NCBI GenBank assembly: GCA_029776205.1
Contig: JAKOTQ010000003.1
Coordinates: forward strand, 1 to 64,000
DNA: 64,000 nt
Reading direction: 5' to 3'
From: Bacillota bacterium
Lineage (GTDB): Bacteria > Bacillota > UBA4882 > UBA8346
A program made the translations under genes and the position numbers. The notes beneath the pieces were generated by a model. The model was not told the origin of the DNA and ran no database searches. It was given only the letters and a program-made list of their open reading frames with translations. Positions 29,762 to 40,614 of this stretch are shown here, piece by piece; the first letter of the stretch is position 1; each line of letters begins with the position of its first letter.

Positions 29762-30250
29762 TCAATATCCGCTGCTTTCTCCCAAATTGTTGTTGTTTTC
29801 CCAGATCCAGTCAGCTACCAGGTATTCCGTATATTCACCCGGTTTTTCCCGAACAATCACCCGCTCAATACCGGCATTGATAATCATCCTGGTACACATC
29901 TTACAGGGCCGGGTATGAGGGGTAAACTCGCCGGTCTTTGCATCGATGCAGGCTAAATAAAGGGTGGCCCCCAACATATCGAAACGAGAAGCATGAATGA
30001 TCGCATTGGCCTCCGCATGAACCGAACGGCAAAGTTCATAGCGTTCGCCGGGAGGAATGTTCGCTGCTTCCCGAGGACATTGTCCCAAATCGCAACAGTT
30101 TATCGTCCCACGGGGCGCCCCGACATAACCGGTGCTGATAATCTGATCATCTTTCACAATAATCGCCCCAAATTTCCGCCGCAAACACGTTGCCCTCTCA
30201 GCTACCTGAGATGCAATATTCAAATAATACTCTTCCTTCGAAGGCCGCAT
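29762..30250 (-). CDS. dCMP deaminase / ComEB-like
   Basis: HAEANAI and PCKMCTRMIINAGIERV zinc deaminase motifs. Confidence 0.92.
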   Translation of the reverse strand: MRPSKEEYYLNIASQVAERATCLRRKFGAIIVKDDQIISTGYVGAPRGTINCCDLGQCPREAANIPPGERYELCRSVHAEANAIIHASRFDMLGATLYLACIDAKTGEFTPHTRPCKMCTRMIINAGIERVIVREKPGEYTEYLVADWIWENNNNLGESSGY

Positions 30251-30423
30251 GATAACACCTCTTGCTTATTTTTAGTTCATGATATACTTTTTCATCTTAC
30301 AGTTTGCAATTGACAGTTCAACATTCCAGGTTAATAGTGCGCGGTTCACATGCACAGCCATTGAATAAACTGGACTTAAAATTTTCCATTTGAATTCGCT
30401 TACTGTTAACTGTCCACTGTCAA

Positions 30424-31581
30424 CTAACTATTTTCCGCCCTTTTGTACGCTTCCATCGTCTCCCGATAAACCTCCAGATACTCGGCAGCAATCCGGGGGT
30501 AGGAATACCGTTCGGCAGACTGGCGTGCAGCCTTACGGAAACGGCTCAACCGTTCAACATCAGCCAACAATTCACAAACCGTTCGACTGATAACCTCCAA
30601 ATCATCCTGGACCAGGTAACCGTTTTCTCCATGGATAATCGTATCATTGGCTCCCGGTGCAGCTACCGCAATGATCGGTAATCCAGCTGCCAAAGCTTCC
30701 AACTGGGATAAGGGTTTTACTTCGCTTTTAGAGGTCATCACAAAAAGATCGGCGGCAGCAAGATAATCCGGCACCTTAGACGGTTCGACCATACCGGTAA
30801 AGACAACCTGTTCCGCAATACCCAATTGTCCGGCCAGTTGTTTCAATGCGGGAAGTTCCGGCCCATCCCCGACGATCATTAATTTCAATGGTTCCGTCGT
30901 TCTCCGCAGCATCAACGCAAAAGATTCCAATAAAAGCCCTAAATTTTTTTCAGGGGCAATTCGTCCAATATTGATCAGAACTTTGGCATCACCCAAATGG
31001 TACTGCTCACGGACTTTACGTCCGTCTATCGGCTCCAACGGAATATTGGTCGGATTCGGAATCACCCGAATGGGACGGGTCACTCCATAATCGATCAAAA
31101 TTTGACGGGCTGACTCTGCCGGAGTCGTCACCTGATTCACCGATTCACAGAAACGGGTTATTTTATGTCGGGATATGGTATTAACTAACTGGCGGGGTAA
31201 TGGTATGTAATGACTGTATTGTTCATATTGGGTATGAAAAGTATAGACGGTGGGAATACGCTTACGTCGAGCAATTTTATTGGAAAGCGGACCCAGCACA
31301 AAGGGATGATGACTATGGATAATATCCAGATCCAGTCCATCGATAATTCGTTGAATGCGCGGCGAAAACGGAATTGCCACCGGATATTTGACCTCTTTGG
31401 TCAAATCCACGGAACGATAACGGTAAATTCCAGTTTCATGATCGACAAAATCATCAAATGCCGGAGCAAAAACATAGACTTCATGTCCTGCTTCGATAAA
31501 GCCTTTACGCAACAGAGTAATGGCTCCAACCACTCCATTAACCATTGGCTGGTAACAATTGCTGAAAATAGCGATCCGCAA
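30424..31581 (-). CDS. Glycosyltransferase family 4
   Basis: NGVVGAITLL, INIGRIAPEKNLGLLLESF, VMTSKSEVKPLSQLEALAAGLPIIAV. Confidence 0.92.
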   Translation of the reverse strand: MRIAIFSNCYQPMVNGVVGAITLLRKGFIEAGHEVYVFAPAFDDFVDHETGIYRYRSVDLTKEVKYPVAIPFSPRIQRIIDGLDLDIIHSHHPFVLGPLSNKIARRKRIPTVYTFHTQYEQYSHYIPLPRQLVNTISRHKITRFCESVNQVTTPAESARQILIDYGVTRPIRVIPNPTNIPLEPIDGRKVREQYHLGDAKVLINIGRIAPEKNLGLLLESFALMLRRTTEPLKLMIVGDGPELPALKQLAGQLGIAEQVVFTGMVEPSKVPDYLAAADLFVMTSKSEVKPLSQLEALAAGLPIIAVAAPGANDTIIHGENGYLVQDDLEVISRTVCELLADVERLSRFRKAARQSAERYSYPRIAAEYLEVYRETMEAYKRAENS

Positions 31582-31783
31582 ATTTTGATTCTCCTTTCTG
31601 CCTTACTTAATATTCGTCAATGTAAGACAAATCCCTCTCAATTTGCCATAATAACCCACTATTTCATGAAATTGTCCCAAATCGGACCACATTAATCCTC
31701 ATTATCATTACTCATAAAAAAAGCCATAAAGCACTATGAATGTTTACTGCCTTATGACTTGTTACAGCTTATACCGCAACTCA

Positions 31784-32152
31784 TTACATATCTTTTTCAC
31801 GTCGGCCGGAACGCCATATCCAGAACCGATCAAACAGTTCCTCCCGGATGAGGGAGAGATTTTGAAACAAACGGATACTGAAAGCCGCCACGGCTCCGAT
31901 ATAAATATCCACACCCATCATATCGCCTAAATAGCATAGCAGGGCAGCTAATGCGGTATTGGCAAAAAAACTGCTGATAAATTTGGAAAAGAGAAACTTT
32001 TGCCCCAGTTGGGCCCGGATCCCTCCCAAAATGGCATCTAAGGCTGCCAGGATGGCGATAGCCGTATATTTAACCAAACTAACCGGGATTTCAAACGGCA
32101 GATTCAAACCGATTAAGATCCCGATCAATGCACCGATGATCGGTATTAGCAT
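31784..32152 (-). CDS. sbp: DUF1290 small basic membrane protein (Sbp)
   Basis: IGALIGILIGL, ALDAILGGIRAQL, ALAALLCYLGDMMGVDIYIGA. Confidence 0.88.
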   Translation of the reverse strand: MLIPIIGALIGILIGLNLPFEIPVSLVKYTAIAILAALDAILGGIRAQLGQKFLFSKFISSFFANTALAALLCYLGDMMGVDIYIGAVAAFSIRLFQNLSLIREELFDRFWIWRSGRREKDM

Positions 32153-32155
32153 CGA

Positions 32156-32905
32156 CTAATTTCCTCCCTCTTCTTTTGCTGCAGTAGCATGATCAAAGGA
32201 AATACTGCCTTTATAGGCCGGGATCCGCAATCGATCAACGGTTTCGATAATAAATTTCAAGTTGAACGAAAGAATCTGTTGTTCCACGAACCCACCCGGC
32301 ATCAATAATGCGTTTTTCAAATTCGCGGGATCTCCGATGGCTTCAATAATATAAGGAGGAGCTAAGCGTCTTGTATCAACCAAAATGGTCGTTCCGGCAC
32401 AGCTAAATCCGGTGGTGCTTCCCAATCGGTAATTATTGACGGCAATAGCTTCAGCGCCGGCAGCCCACAATTCATTAACAAGTAACTCCAATTGATCATA
32501 ATGGACAATATAAAATACCGGATCTTCATATTCTTTCAGCTTTTTTTCGGAATCGCTCAATGTGATCCGAATTCCCGGACCTTCCAAGGGCGTTAACCCG
32601 GCCGCCATCTTCAACCGAAGTATTTCCCGATCCCGATCGTAATCATTCAATTGACGCCGCAAAGTGGAAATCTCGCTCTCGTACTTGGTCAATCGCATCT
32701 GTTGATTCTTTAAAATTTGCGCCAATTCGTTCACTTGACGAGTGGGAAGTTTCGCCCGGATTTTGAATTCCGTCCGAAGCTGTAAAACGATAAGCAACCC
32801 TAATAAGGCCGCAATTAATCCAATTCCCCACTGCCAACTTCTAACCTTAATTCTCACTTTTTTCGCCCTTTCTCTCCCATTCCAACATATAATTTTCCTT
32901 TGCAC
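32156..32905 (-). CDS. DUF881 family protein (YlxW/YlxX-like)
   Basis: LINDLWAAGAEAIAVNNYRL-type motif, TM + coiled coil; adjacent to sbp. Confidence 0.85.
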   Translation of the reverse strand: MQRKIICWNGRERAKKVRIKVRSWQWGIGLIAALLGLLIVLQLRTEFKIRAKLPTRQVNELAQILKNQQMRLTKYESEISTLRRQLNDYDRDREILRLKMAAGLTPLEGPGIRITLSDSEKKLKEYEDPVFYIVHYDQLELLVNELWAAGAEAIAVNNYRLGSTTGFSCAGTTILVDTRRLAPPYIIEAIGDPANLKNALLMPGGFVEQQILSFNLKFIIETVDRLRIPAYKGSISFDHATAAKEEGGN

Positions 32906-33054
32906 AATCTTCAGTAATTCACCATTTCTCCCGAAAATCCTCTTGAATTATCAAAATAAATGAACAACAAAAAGGAAATTTATTCCACGACGGTTAAGCA
33001 AGAAAAAAGGCTGCAGATTGAAGAATGCAACCTTTATCTTGTGTCGTTGGTATT

Positions 33055-34098
33055 TTATGATGTCGCCTTTTTCCCCGCTACGACGACCCGTGAAAGCAAG
33101 TGTATATGCTCCAATGTTTTTCCGGTCCCAAGAGCTACACTGGTCATCGGCTCATCCGCCAACCGGACTGGCATTCCCAACTCACTCTCAATCAATTTAT
33201 CAAACCCTTTTAACAAAGAACCGCCTCCGGTCATCACGATTTCCTTAAACATAATGTCAGCTACCAGTTCCGGAGGGGTCTTCTCAATGGTATGACGTAC
33301 TGCATTCACAATGGCCGTCAAAGGTTCTTTAAGTGCCTCCCGGATTTCCTCGGAACGAACTTCAATAATTTTTGGCAAACCCGTGACTTGATCCCGCCCC
33401 CGGACCTCATAGCCGATCTCCTCTTCCAAAGGATAAGCCGATCCAAGATAAATCTTAATATCCTCAGCAGTCCGCTCTCCGATCATCAGATTGTATTGCC
33501 TTCGGATATAACGGGCGATCACATCGTCCATCACATCACCGGCCACCGGAATCGATTGGCCGGTGACGATACCTCCCAAAGAGATCACGGCCACATCGGT
33601 AGTCCCTCCGCCAACGTCGATGATCATGTTTCCGGCAGGTTCATGAACGGGCAAACCGGCGCCAATGGCTGCAGCCACTGGTTCCTCGATCAAATATACT
33701 TCCCGGGCCCCGGCATTAAACGTGGCATCGATAACCGCCCTCCGTTCCACTTCAGTGGTACCCGACGGAATACTCACGACAATCCGTGGTTTCACAAAGA
33801 CCTTCCCATGACACGCTTTACGGATGAGATGTTTTAGCATCTTCCGGGTTACGTCAAAATCAGCGATAACTCCATTTCGAAGGGGACGGACAGCCATAAT
33901 ATCTCCGGGAGTTCGCCCGATCATTTGACGGGCCTCGGTTCCTACAGCCAATATTTCTTTATTGCTTTTTCTGAGGGCCACCACCGACGGTTCACGTAAA
34001 ATAATTCCCCGATTTCGTTCATAAACCAGGCAATTGGCAGTCCCCAGGTCAATTCCTAAATCTTTTTTGAAATGACGCGAAATAAAGCGAATCGGCAT
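33055..34098 (-). CDS. mreB: Rod shape-determining protein MreB/Mbl
   Basis: [48 protein letters not shown]. Confidence 0.95.
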   Translation of the reverse strand: MPIRFISRHFKKDLGIDLGTANCLVYERNRGIILREPSVVALRKSNKEILAVGTEARQMIGRTPGDIMAVRPLRNGVIADFDVTRKMLKHLIRKACHGKVFVKPRIVVSIPSGTTEVERRAVIDATFNAGAREVYLIEEPVAAAIGAGLPVHEPAGNMIIDVGGGTTDVAVISLGGIVTGQSIPVAGDVMDDVIARYIRRQYNLMIGERTAEDIKIYLGSAYPLEEEIGYEVRGRDQVTGLPKIIEVRSEEIREALKEPLTAIVNAVRHTIEKTPPELVADIMFKEIVMTGGGSLLKGFDKLIESELGMPVRLADEPMTSVALGTGKTLEHIHLLSRVVVAGKKATS

Positions 34099-34180
34099 AT
34101 TTAACTTCCTTCTTTACAAAAGTCGCTAGATTCCTATGTCGGTCTCCTGACTCCTGAAGATTTATACCGCAAATCCGGTC

Positions 34181-34591
34181 TTAATTGAAATCTGCAAGTT
34201 CATTTCGATATTCTTCGTTGACTCTAAAGAGAAACCGTTCCATCTCATTAGGGGAAAGTTGTAGTTTATCCGGCTCTAAGACCTTAATTTTACGAAAATC
34301 CTCGTTCAAGGTCAGTTGCATCAAATCTTCCAATGAATCCGCTTCCACCACGAGTTCAACCGGTGCATAAGCAGTTTCCGGAGTAGTTTCGTCCCCCGGT
34401 ATTAAATAAACTTCCTGATCCGCATTGAGCTCAGCGACCTGAATCCCCTGAAACGGAAGATTTCGAAGGAGGGAAATTTTTTGATCCCGGATTTCCCGAG
34501 CAACCTCTTTCAAATCCCGTTTTCGCCAGAAAAACCGTTTGGATCGATTCTCCGCTTTATAATCGAACCTGAGCTTTGCCCGTAAAGCCAT
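34181..34591 (-). CDS. Hypothetical protein
   Basis: 136 aa, co-directional, between rluB-like and mreB. Confidence 0.55.
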   Translation of the reverse strand: MALRAKLRFDYKAENRSKRFFWRKRDLKEVAREIRDQKISLLRNLPFQGIQVAELNADQEVYLIPGDETTPETAYAPVELVVEADSLEDLMQLTLNEDFRKIKVLEPDKLQLSPNEMERFLFRVNEEYRNELADFN

Positions 34592-34613
34592 GTTCTATCA
34601 TCCTCCCGTACCA

Positions 34614-35342
34614 TCAGCGGATAGCGAGTTTTTTCAGTTGGAGCAAAGCGTCTAATTCTTCCGGCGTAGGACGGCGTATTTTTCCTGGAGCCAACGGACC
34701 CAGCCAAAGCGGACCTACGGCCAACCGATGGAGCGCAACCACCGGATGCCCCACCGTCCTCAACATTCGCCGAACCTGACGTTTTCGCCCCTCACGGATG
34801 GTAAGTCTGACGATAGCATACCCATTTTCGGCTGCTTCTATTTCAACCTTTGCCGGAGCTGTCCGCCCATCTTCCAAATCAACGCCCTCTGCCAATCGCT
34901 TCAACGTCCCTTGAGACGGTATCCCTTTGACTTTCGCCTGATAAACTTTTTCAACCAAATGCCGGGGATGGGTCAATGCCAATGCCAAATCCCCGTCATT
35001 TGTGAAAAATAATAACCCGGACGTATCCAGGTCAAGTCTTCCGACCGGGTAAATCCGGGCTTTCATTGGCGGTAACAAATCCATCACTGTCGGACGCCCG
35101 AAGGGATCTCCGACCGATGTCAGATACCCGGCGGGTTTATTCATAATCCAATATTCAAACTTCTCCGGCATCACGAGCATTTGGCCGTCCACAGTTACCT
35201 GATCCTTCGTAGGGTCGATCGAATATCCCATCTCCGTGACAACTATCCCGTTTACCCGTACCCGTCCGGCGGCAATAATTCGATCGGCTTGACGGCGCGA
35301 AGCGATACCGGCATCTGCCAATACTTTATTCAATCTCACCAT
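34614..35342 (-). CDS. rluB: Pseudouridine synthase, RsuA/RluB family
   Basis: MVRLNKVLADAGIASRRQADRIIAAGRVRVNG S4 domain, YPVGRLDLDTSGLLFFTNDGDLA. Confidence 0.93.
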   Translation of the reverse strand: MVRLNKVLADAGIASRRQADRIIAAGRVRVNGIVVTEMGYSIDPTKDQVTVDGQMLVMPEKFEYWIMNKPAGYLTSVGDPFGRPTVMDLLPPMKARIYPVGRLDLDTSGLLFFTNDGDLALALTHPRHLVEKVYQAKVKGIPSQGTLKRLAEGVDLEDGRTAPAKVEIEAAENGYAIVRLTIREGRKRQVRRMLRTVGHPVVALHRLAVGPLWLGPLAPGKIRRPTPEELDALLQLKKLAIR

Positions 35343-36732
35343 GAAAAGCCTCCGGTTTTCTTTCGTGATTCTCGTCTTGAGACTGAAGGATTTCATTCTT
35401 ATAGGGTATAATCACCGTAAACTGACTCCCTCGTCCCAATTCACTTTCCACCGTAACTTTCCCGTTATGGCGTTCAATAATATGTTTCACAATGGACAAC
35501 CCAAGCCCGGTACCGCCCATCTCCCGGGAACGTCCTTTATCCACCCGATAAAAGCGTTCGAAGATCCGAGGTAGGCTTTCTTTTGGAATGCCGAACCCGG
35601 TATCCCGGACAGTGATCTGAATATCGTCCCCCACCAGTTCACTTTCAATACAGACTTTACTCCCGGGCGGCGAATACTTGATTGCATTGTCCAATAGATT
35701 TAAAAAGACTTCCCGAAGAAGATCCTCATCACCAGTCATTATTGTGGCATTTAGGTTTTGATTCAATTCGATATTCTTCTCCTGGATCCGATTGTGCAAC
35801 GTAAGCATAATCTCGCTGATCAGCTGATCCAACCGAACCGGCTCCTGCTTCACTTCACCCTGGCCGCTTTCTAATTTGGAAATATCCAGCAAATCATGGA
35901 TGAGATTATTCAACCGCTCCGTTTCCTGGTAAATGATGGACAAAAATTTCATGACCGTTTCCCGTTCTTCCAGCGCACCATCGAGTAATGTTTCAATAAA
36001 CCCTTTGATCGAAGTCAACGGAGTTTTTAATTCATGAGATACATTGGCCACAAAATCGCGGCGCATGGATTCCAACTTACGAAGCTGGGTCACATCGCCA
36101 ATGACCGCCACCACGCCCCGAATCTCTTCATTAATCTCATCCCGAATCGGAGCCAGATTAAGATTGAGAACCCGTTCAGGATTCCCCGGCCAAATAATCT
36201 CCTGTTGAATGGAGTTGCCTTTCACATAAATCTGATGAAAAATATCTGCCAGCTCGCTCTGGGGAAATACTTTGTGAGGAAATTCTCCCACACCTTCCCC
36301 TGGACTTAGATGAAAAAGCTCCGCTGCTGCCGGATTGATCAGACTGATTCGACCGGTGATCTCCGTTGCGATAACCCCTTCGGACATACTGGACAAAATC
36401 GCTTGAATCTCTTCCATCCGTCCGTGCAATGCACTGAGATCGCTGGTATGAATTCGTTCAAATTTTTCGATCTGTTTTGCCAGCTGCCCATAGATGTCAT
36501 CTTTCCGGGTTAATCGAGTTCTCAGCGGAATTCCCTGACTGAGATTGTCCATATAATTTAGTAATTCATCCAAGGGCGCTTTGATCCAAAGATAAATTAA
36601 ACAACCACAAAAAACGAACCAAAGCAGCGAAACCACTACATAATACGGATTACTCCAGACAAAACCCGCGATCACAAGCGGCAAAAAAAGAAGGAGGAGA
36701 AACCCTCCTATCTGCCAGGCAATCTTCTTCAT
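35326..36732 (-). CDS. PhoR-like sensor histidine kinase
   Basis: FVANVSHELKTPLTSIKGFIETLL, PAS region, DTGFGIPKE, GGTGLGLSIVKHIIERH. Confidence 0.93.
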   Translation of the reverse strand: MKKIAWQIGGFLLLLFLPLVIAGFVWSNPYYVVVSLLWFVFCGCLIYLWIKAPLDELLNYMDNLSQGIPLRTRLTRKDDIYGQLAKQIEKFERIHTSDLSALHGRMEEIQAILSSMSEGVIATEITGRISLINPAAAELFHLSPGEGVGEFPHKVFPQSELADIFHQIYVKGNSIQQEIIWPGNPERVLNLNLAPIRDEINEEIRGVVAVIGDVTQLRKLESMRRDFVANVSHELKTPLTSIKGFIETLLDGALEERETVMKFLSIIYQETERLNNLIHDLLDISKLESGQGEVKQEPVRLDQLISEIMLTLHNRIQEKNIELNQNLNATIMTGDEDLLREVFLNLLDNAIKYSPPGSKVCIESELVGDDIQITVRDTGFGIPKESLPRIFERFYRVDKGRSREMGGTGLGLSIVKHIIERHNGKVTVESELGRGSQFTVIIPYKNEILQSQDENHERKPEAFHGEIE

Positions 36733-36734
36733 GG

Positions 36735-37430
36735 TTATTCACTCCGAAAACGATATCCTACCCCGCGCACAGTTTCCAAATAAACCGGCTCTGCCGGATT
36801 GGTCTCGATTTTCTGGCGCAGTCGACGCACATGAACGTCTACGGTCCGGGTATCTCCAAAATATTCATAACCCCATAAATGTTCCAGCAAAAATTCACGG
36901 GTAAAAGCCCGTCCTGGATTAACCAACAGCAGCTTGAGAAAATCAAATTCTTTCGGTGTCAGTTCCACTTCTTCCCCGCGTACCTTCACCAAATGCTGCC
37001 GAAGATCCATTTTAATCTCACCGATTTCGATAATTTCCGGTTCATCCTCATTGGTTTTGCCGCTGCGGCGCATTACTGCCCGTACCCTTGCCACCAACTC
37101 ACGGGGCGAAAAAGGTTTGGTCACATAATCATCGGCACCCATCTCCAAACCAAGAACCCGATCCGCCTCTTCACTTTTTGCTGTAAGAATGATAATGGGA
37201 ATCGATTTGGTTTGCTGGTCGGCACGGAGTTGTTTACAAACCGATAAACCATCAAGCTCCGGAAGCATCAAATCCAGGATCACCAGATCCGGTAATTCCT
37301 GTTTCACCAATTCTAAGCCTTTACGTCCTGTATTGGCAGAAATAGTTCGATATCCTTCCCGATCAAGATTATATTTAACCAGTTCCACAATATTTTGCTC
37401 GTCTTCAATTATTGCGATTGTTCCGGCCAT
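36735..37430 (-). CDS. PhoP/OmpR-family response regulator
   Basis: DLVILDLMLPELDGLSVCKQLR, winged-helix DTRTVDVHVRRLRQKIE. Confidence 0.94.
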   Translation of the reverse strand: MAGTIAIIEDEQNIVELVKYNLDREGYRTISANTGRKGLELVKQELPDLVILDLMLPELDGLSVCKQLRADQQTKSIPIIILTAKSEEADRVLGLEMGADDYVTKPFSPRELVARVRAVMRRSGKTNEDEPEIIEIGEIKMDLRQHLVKVRGEEVELTPKEFDFLKLLLVNPGRAFTREFLLEHLWGYEYFGDTRTVDVHVRRLRQKIETNPAEPVYLETVRGVGYRFRSE

Positions 37431-37580
37431 ACGCAACCTCCTAATCTGTTTTATAAACAAACCACGCTGACAAAATACTAATATTTGAATTAATTATATC
37501 AAACAAATCGCAAAATGCACAATAGTTGTAAAAGCGCCCTATTTTTTCATAAGTTCAATCTGGCATCTTCTCTTCAAATA

Positions 37581-37616
37581 AAAACCAGCGGTTACGCACA
37601 AACCCGCTGGTAAAAT
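37581..37616. terminator. Intrinsic terminator
   Basis: ccagcggtt...aacccgctgg. Confidence 0.65.
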
Positions 37617-37619
37617 GGA

Positions 37620-38888
37620 TTATTTTAAAGAAACCATCGGTAAACAGGAAAAATCAAGGGTCGCAAAATAATCGTCAATAGTTTCTCTGCGGCGAATTTG
37701 CACAACACTTCCATCCGGCCGCAGTAATAACTCTGCCGAACGCAATTTACCGTTATAATTGAATCCCATGGCATGGCCATGAGCACCTGCATCATGAATG
37801 ACGAGAATATCTCCCTCGTCGATCAACGGGAGTTTCCGGTCGATGGCAAATTTATCGTTATTTTCACACAAAGATCCGACCACATCATAAACATGATCCA
37901 TCGGCCAATTTTCTTTACCCAAAACGGTAATATGATGATAGGCACCATACATACCGGGACGCATCAAATTGGCCATACACGCATCGACCCCGATATAATT
38001 TTTATAGATCTCTTTTCGGTGAATCGCAGTCGTTACTAAATATCCATAAGGTCCGGTAATCATCCGGCCGTTTTCCATCACGATTTTCAGCGGGTCCAGA
38101 CCATTGGAAATAATGATTTCATTATATAATCTCCGGATACCCTGGGAAACAATGTCCAAATCCACCGGTTCCTGCTCCGGCCGATAAGGAATTCCGATTC
38201 CGCCTCCAATATTGACAAACTCGAACCGGATACCGATCTCCCGGGTAATATCCCGGACCAATTCAAATAAAATCCGGGCCGTTTCCACAAAATAATTGGG
38301 ATCCAGCTCATTGGAGGCTACCATCGTATGTAACCCAAACCGCTTCACGCCTTTTTCTTTCATAATCCGATAAGCATCAAACAGTTGTTGACGGGTCAAC
38401 CCATATTTGGCTTCTTCCGGTTTTCCAATGATTGCATTTCCCTGCTTCAGAGGCCCCGGATTATAACGGAAACAAATCAGTTCCGGAACACCGGCGCATT
38501 CCTCCAGGAAAGGAATATGGGTGATATCATCTAGATTGATAATTGCCCCCATCTCCATGGCCTTCTGAAACTCTTCCGCCGGCGTATTGTTGGAAGTAAA
38601 CATTACATTTTCTCCGGTAATCCCGGACCGCTCTGCCAAAATCAATTCCGGCAGCGAACTGCAATCCGCCCCAAACCCTTCTTCACGAAGAATGGATAAT
38701 AAATAGGGATTTGGAGTAGCTTTTACGGCAAAATACTCTTTAAATCCAGGCACCCATGAAAATGCCTCCGTCAATTTCCGGGCATTCTCCCGGATAGCCT
38801 GTTCATCATAAATATGAAAAGGCGTAGGATAACGTTTGATAATATCTTGAATTTGCTCTTTAGTAAACGGTACCGTCTTCGCTGCCAT
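37620..38888 (-). CDS. lysA: Diaminopimelate decarboxylase-family protein
   Basis: YFAVKATPNPYLLSIL PLP-lysine, FVNIGGGIGIPY, DAGAHGHAMGFNYNGKLR. Confidence 0.85.
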   Translation of the reverse strand: MAAKTVPFTKEQIQDIIKRYPTPFHIYDEQAIRENARKLTEAFSWVPGFKEYFAVKATPNPYLLSILREEGFGADCSSLPELILAERSGITGENVMFTSNNTPAEEFQKAMEMGAIINLDDITHIPFLEECAGVPELICFRYNPGPLKQGNAIIGKPEEAKYGLTRQQLFDAYRIMKEKGVKRFGLHTMVASNELDPNYFVETARILFELVRDITREIGIRFEFVNIGGGIGIPYRPEQEPVDLDIVSQGIRRLYNEIIISNGLDPLKIVMENGRMITGPYGYLVTTAIHRKEIYKNYIGVDACMANLMRPGMYGAYHHITVLGKENWPMDHVYDVVGSLCENNDKFAIDRKLPLIDEGDILVIHDAGAHGHAMGFNYNGKLRSAELLLRPDGSVVQIRRRETIDDYFATLDFSCLPMVSLK

Positions 38889-39079
38889 ACATAACCTCCG
38901 TTGAAAGTCATAAATAAATATGACGTTTATTACGTTTCATCCCATAATGTTACTATAATAATGTTATTATATTATTTCAAAAGATTGAGATCAACTGAAA
39001 ACCCTAAATTTTATCATTACATATTATTAAACTTATCACAAAGTTATCACAAACCTGTCATAACATCGGAATATCGAAG

Positions 39080-39430
39080 AATTTTTAAAAGCACACAGTT
39101 CACAGTAGACAGGGAACGATTTTACCAAGAATTTTTGTATTTTTTCCTTTGCCCTTTACACTTTACTCTTTTGAACTGTCAACTGTCCCAACTGCCCCAA
39201 CTACCCACTGTCAACTATTTTCAAAGCTTCTGACTCCTGTTTCCTAACTCCTTACTCCCAATCCAATATAATCCCAAAGCCTTTTCCCCGCAAATTGGGC
39301 ATCCTAACCTGGAACCCAATACCCAATACCCAATACCCAATACCTAGCACCCTGCCTCCAGCGCCCAGCACCGACCTATAACCGTGAACTGTGTATTGTG
39401 CACTGTGAACCTACCAACTCAATTAAACCG
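39080..39430. repeat. Heptamer-periodic low-complexity intergenic repeat block
   Basis: acccaat-acccaat-acccaat-acctagc and aactgtc-aactgtc-ccaactg phases. Confidence 0.75.
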
Positions 39431-39443
39431 CAGGGAGTTTATC

Positions 39444-40400
39444 ATGAAAGTACGTTTAGGTTTTGTTGCGATGACACTCCGGCTGGAAAACTGTTCACCA
39501 TCTAAAACGATAACCCTGAAAAACATCGAAAAAATCTCCGGCTACGAACATCAGATCGGCCGTCTGACATCCATCGCCAAGGAAAACTTGGAAAACACCC
39601 TTCGAATCTTAAAGGCCAATCAATATGACCATATTCAGATTTATCGTTTCACATCAAAATTGATTCCTTTATGTACTCATCCACAATTCCGAACATGGAA
39701 TTACTGCGAAGACCTATCCCGGGAACTCAAAGCAGTCGGCGATTTCGTCAAAGAACACCGGATGCGGGTCAGTATGCATCCGGATCATTTCACCCTCCTC
39801 AATAGCCCAAATCCTGAAGTAGTCGAGACCTCCATCCGGGATTTGGAATATCATACGAATGTTCTGGAGGCTATGGGATTAGGTACCGATGCTAAACTGG
39901 TCCTCCATGTCGGCGGAAAATATAACCAACGTTCCGAAGCACTTGAACGGTTTAAAAGCGAATTTCTTCAATTGCCGGAACGGATTAAAAGCCGGATCAC
40001 CGTTGAAAATGATGACCGTTCATTTACTGCAGCCGAAGTATTGAAACTTTGTAGGGACATCAAAGCTCCAATGGTATTTGACCTTCACCATCATCAAGTA
40101 TTAAATCATGGTGAAGACCTCTCTGTCATGTGGCCGGAGATCTGTGCCACCTGGGAAAATACCGGCCTTCCGCCCAAAGTCCACCTCTCCAGTCCACGGG
40201 ATGACCAAAGTCCCCGTTTTCATGCTGATTTTATCGATGCTGATGCTGCAGTAAACTTTCTGAATATCATCCGCCCCCTGGATAAGGATATAGATATTAT
40301 GATCGAAGCCAAGCAAAAGGATATGGCTTTGATCCGACTTTCGGAAGACTTGAAAGCCCGCGGTTTCACCATGAACGGCCTTGCCGAACTCATTTTGTAA
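39444..40400 (+). CDS. uvsE: UV DNA damage endonuclease
   Basis: MKVRLGFVAMTLRLENCSPSKT, RVSMHPDHFTLLNSP, LHVGGKY, ENDDRSFT, VFDLHHH, HLSSPR. Confidence 0.93.
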   Translation: MKVRLGFVAMTLRLENCSPSKTITLKNIEKISGYEHQIGRLTSIAKENLENTLRILKANQYDHIQIYRFTSKLIPLCTHPQFRTWNYCEDLSRELKAVGDFVKEHRMRVSMHPDHFTLLNSPNPEVVETSIRDLEYHTNVLEAMGLGTDAKLVLHVGGKYNQRSEALERFKSEFLQLPERIKSRITVENDDRSFTAAEVLKLCRDIKAPMVFDLHHHQVLNHGEDLSVMWPEICATWENTGLPPKVHLSSPRDDQSPRFHADFIDADAAVNFLNIIRPLDKDIDIMIEAKQKDMALIRLSEDLKARGFTMNGLAELIL

Positions 40401-40446
40401 TTTGATCTTGTCATTTTACCAATCTTTAGATATACTATAAAATGTT

Positions 40447-40590
40447 GTGCAAGGGGGAGTAGTTCCCAGGGTTCCGGTTCCGCCGGTTCCCGGACAGAGT
40501 CAACATACTGGCTAAGCTCAAGCTAAACCTGGCTCTGTCGGCAGTACACCGTCTAAACTTACGGTTACGGCTTAACGAGACCTTTGCGCC
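40447..40590 (+). ncRNA. yybP-ykoY family manganese riboswitch
   Basis: Conserved aagggggagtagt ... gtcaacatactgg ... cgagacctttgc, directly upstream of a UPF0016 exporter. Confidence 0.9.
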
Positions 40591-40614
40591 TTATTGGCGC
40601 ATGGTCTCTTTTTT
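40577..40614 (+). terminator. Riboswitch expression-platform terminator
   Basis: gagacctttgcgcc ttat tggcgcatggtctc tttttt, overlapping aptamer P1 3' strand. Confidence 0.88.

Noticed and set aside
32960-33295. 111-aa + strand ORF over the mreB 3' end
   Set aside because: Antisense to the clear MreB/Mbl coding sequence.
39300-39350. Possible CRISPR or assembly vector sequence (cccaatacccaatacccaatac)
   Set aside because: Unit length is 7 nt without spacers, and the same vocabulary occurs in many intergenic gaps.
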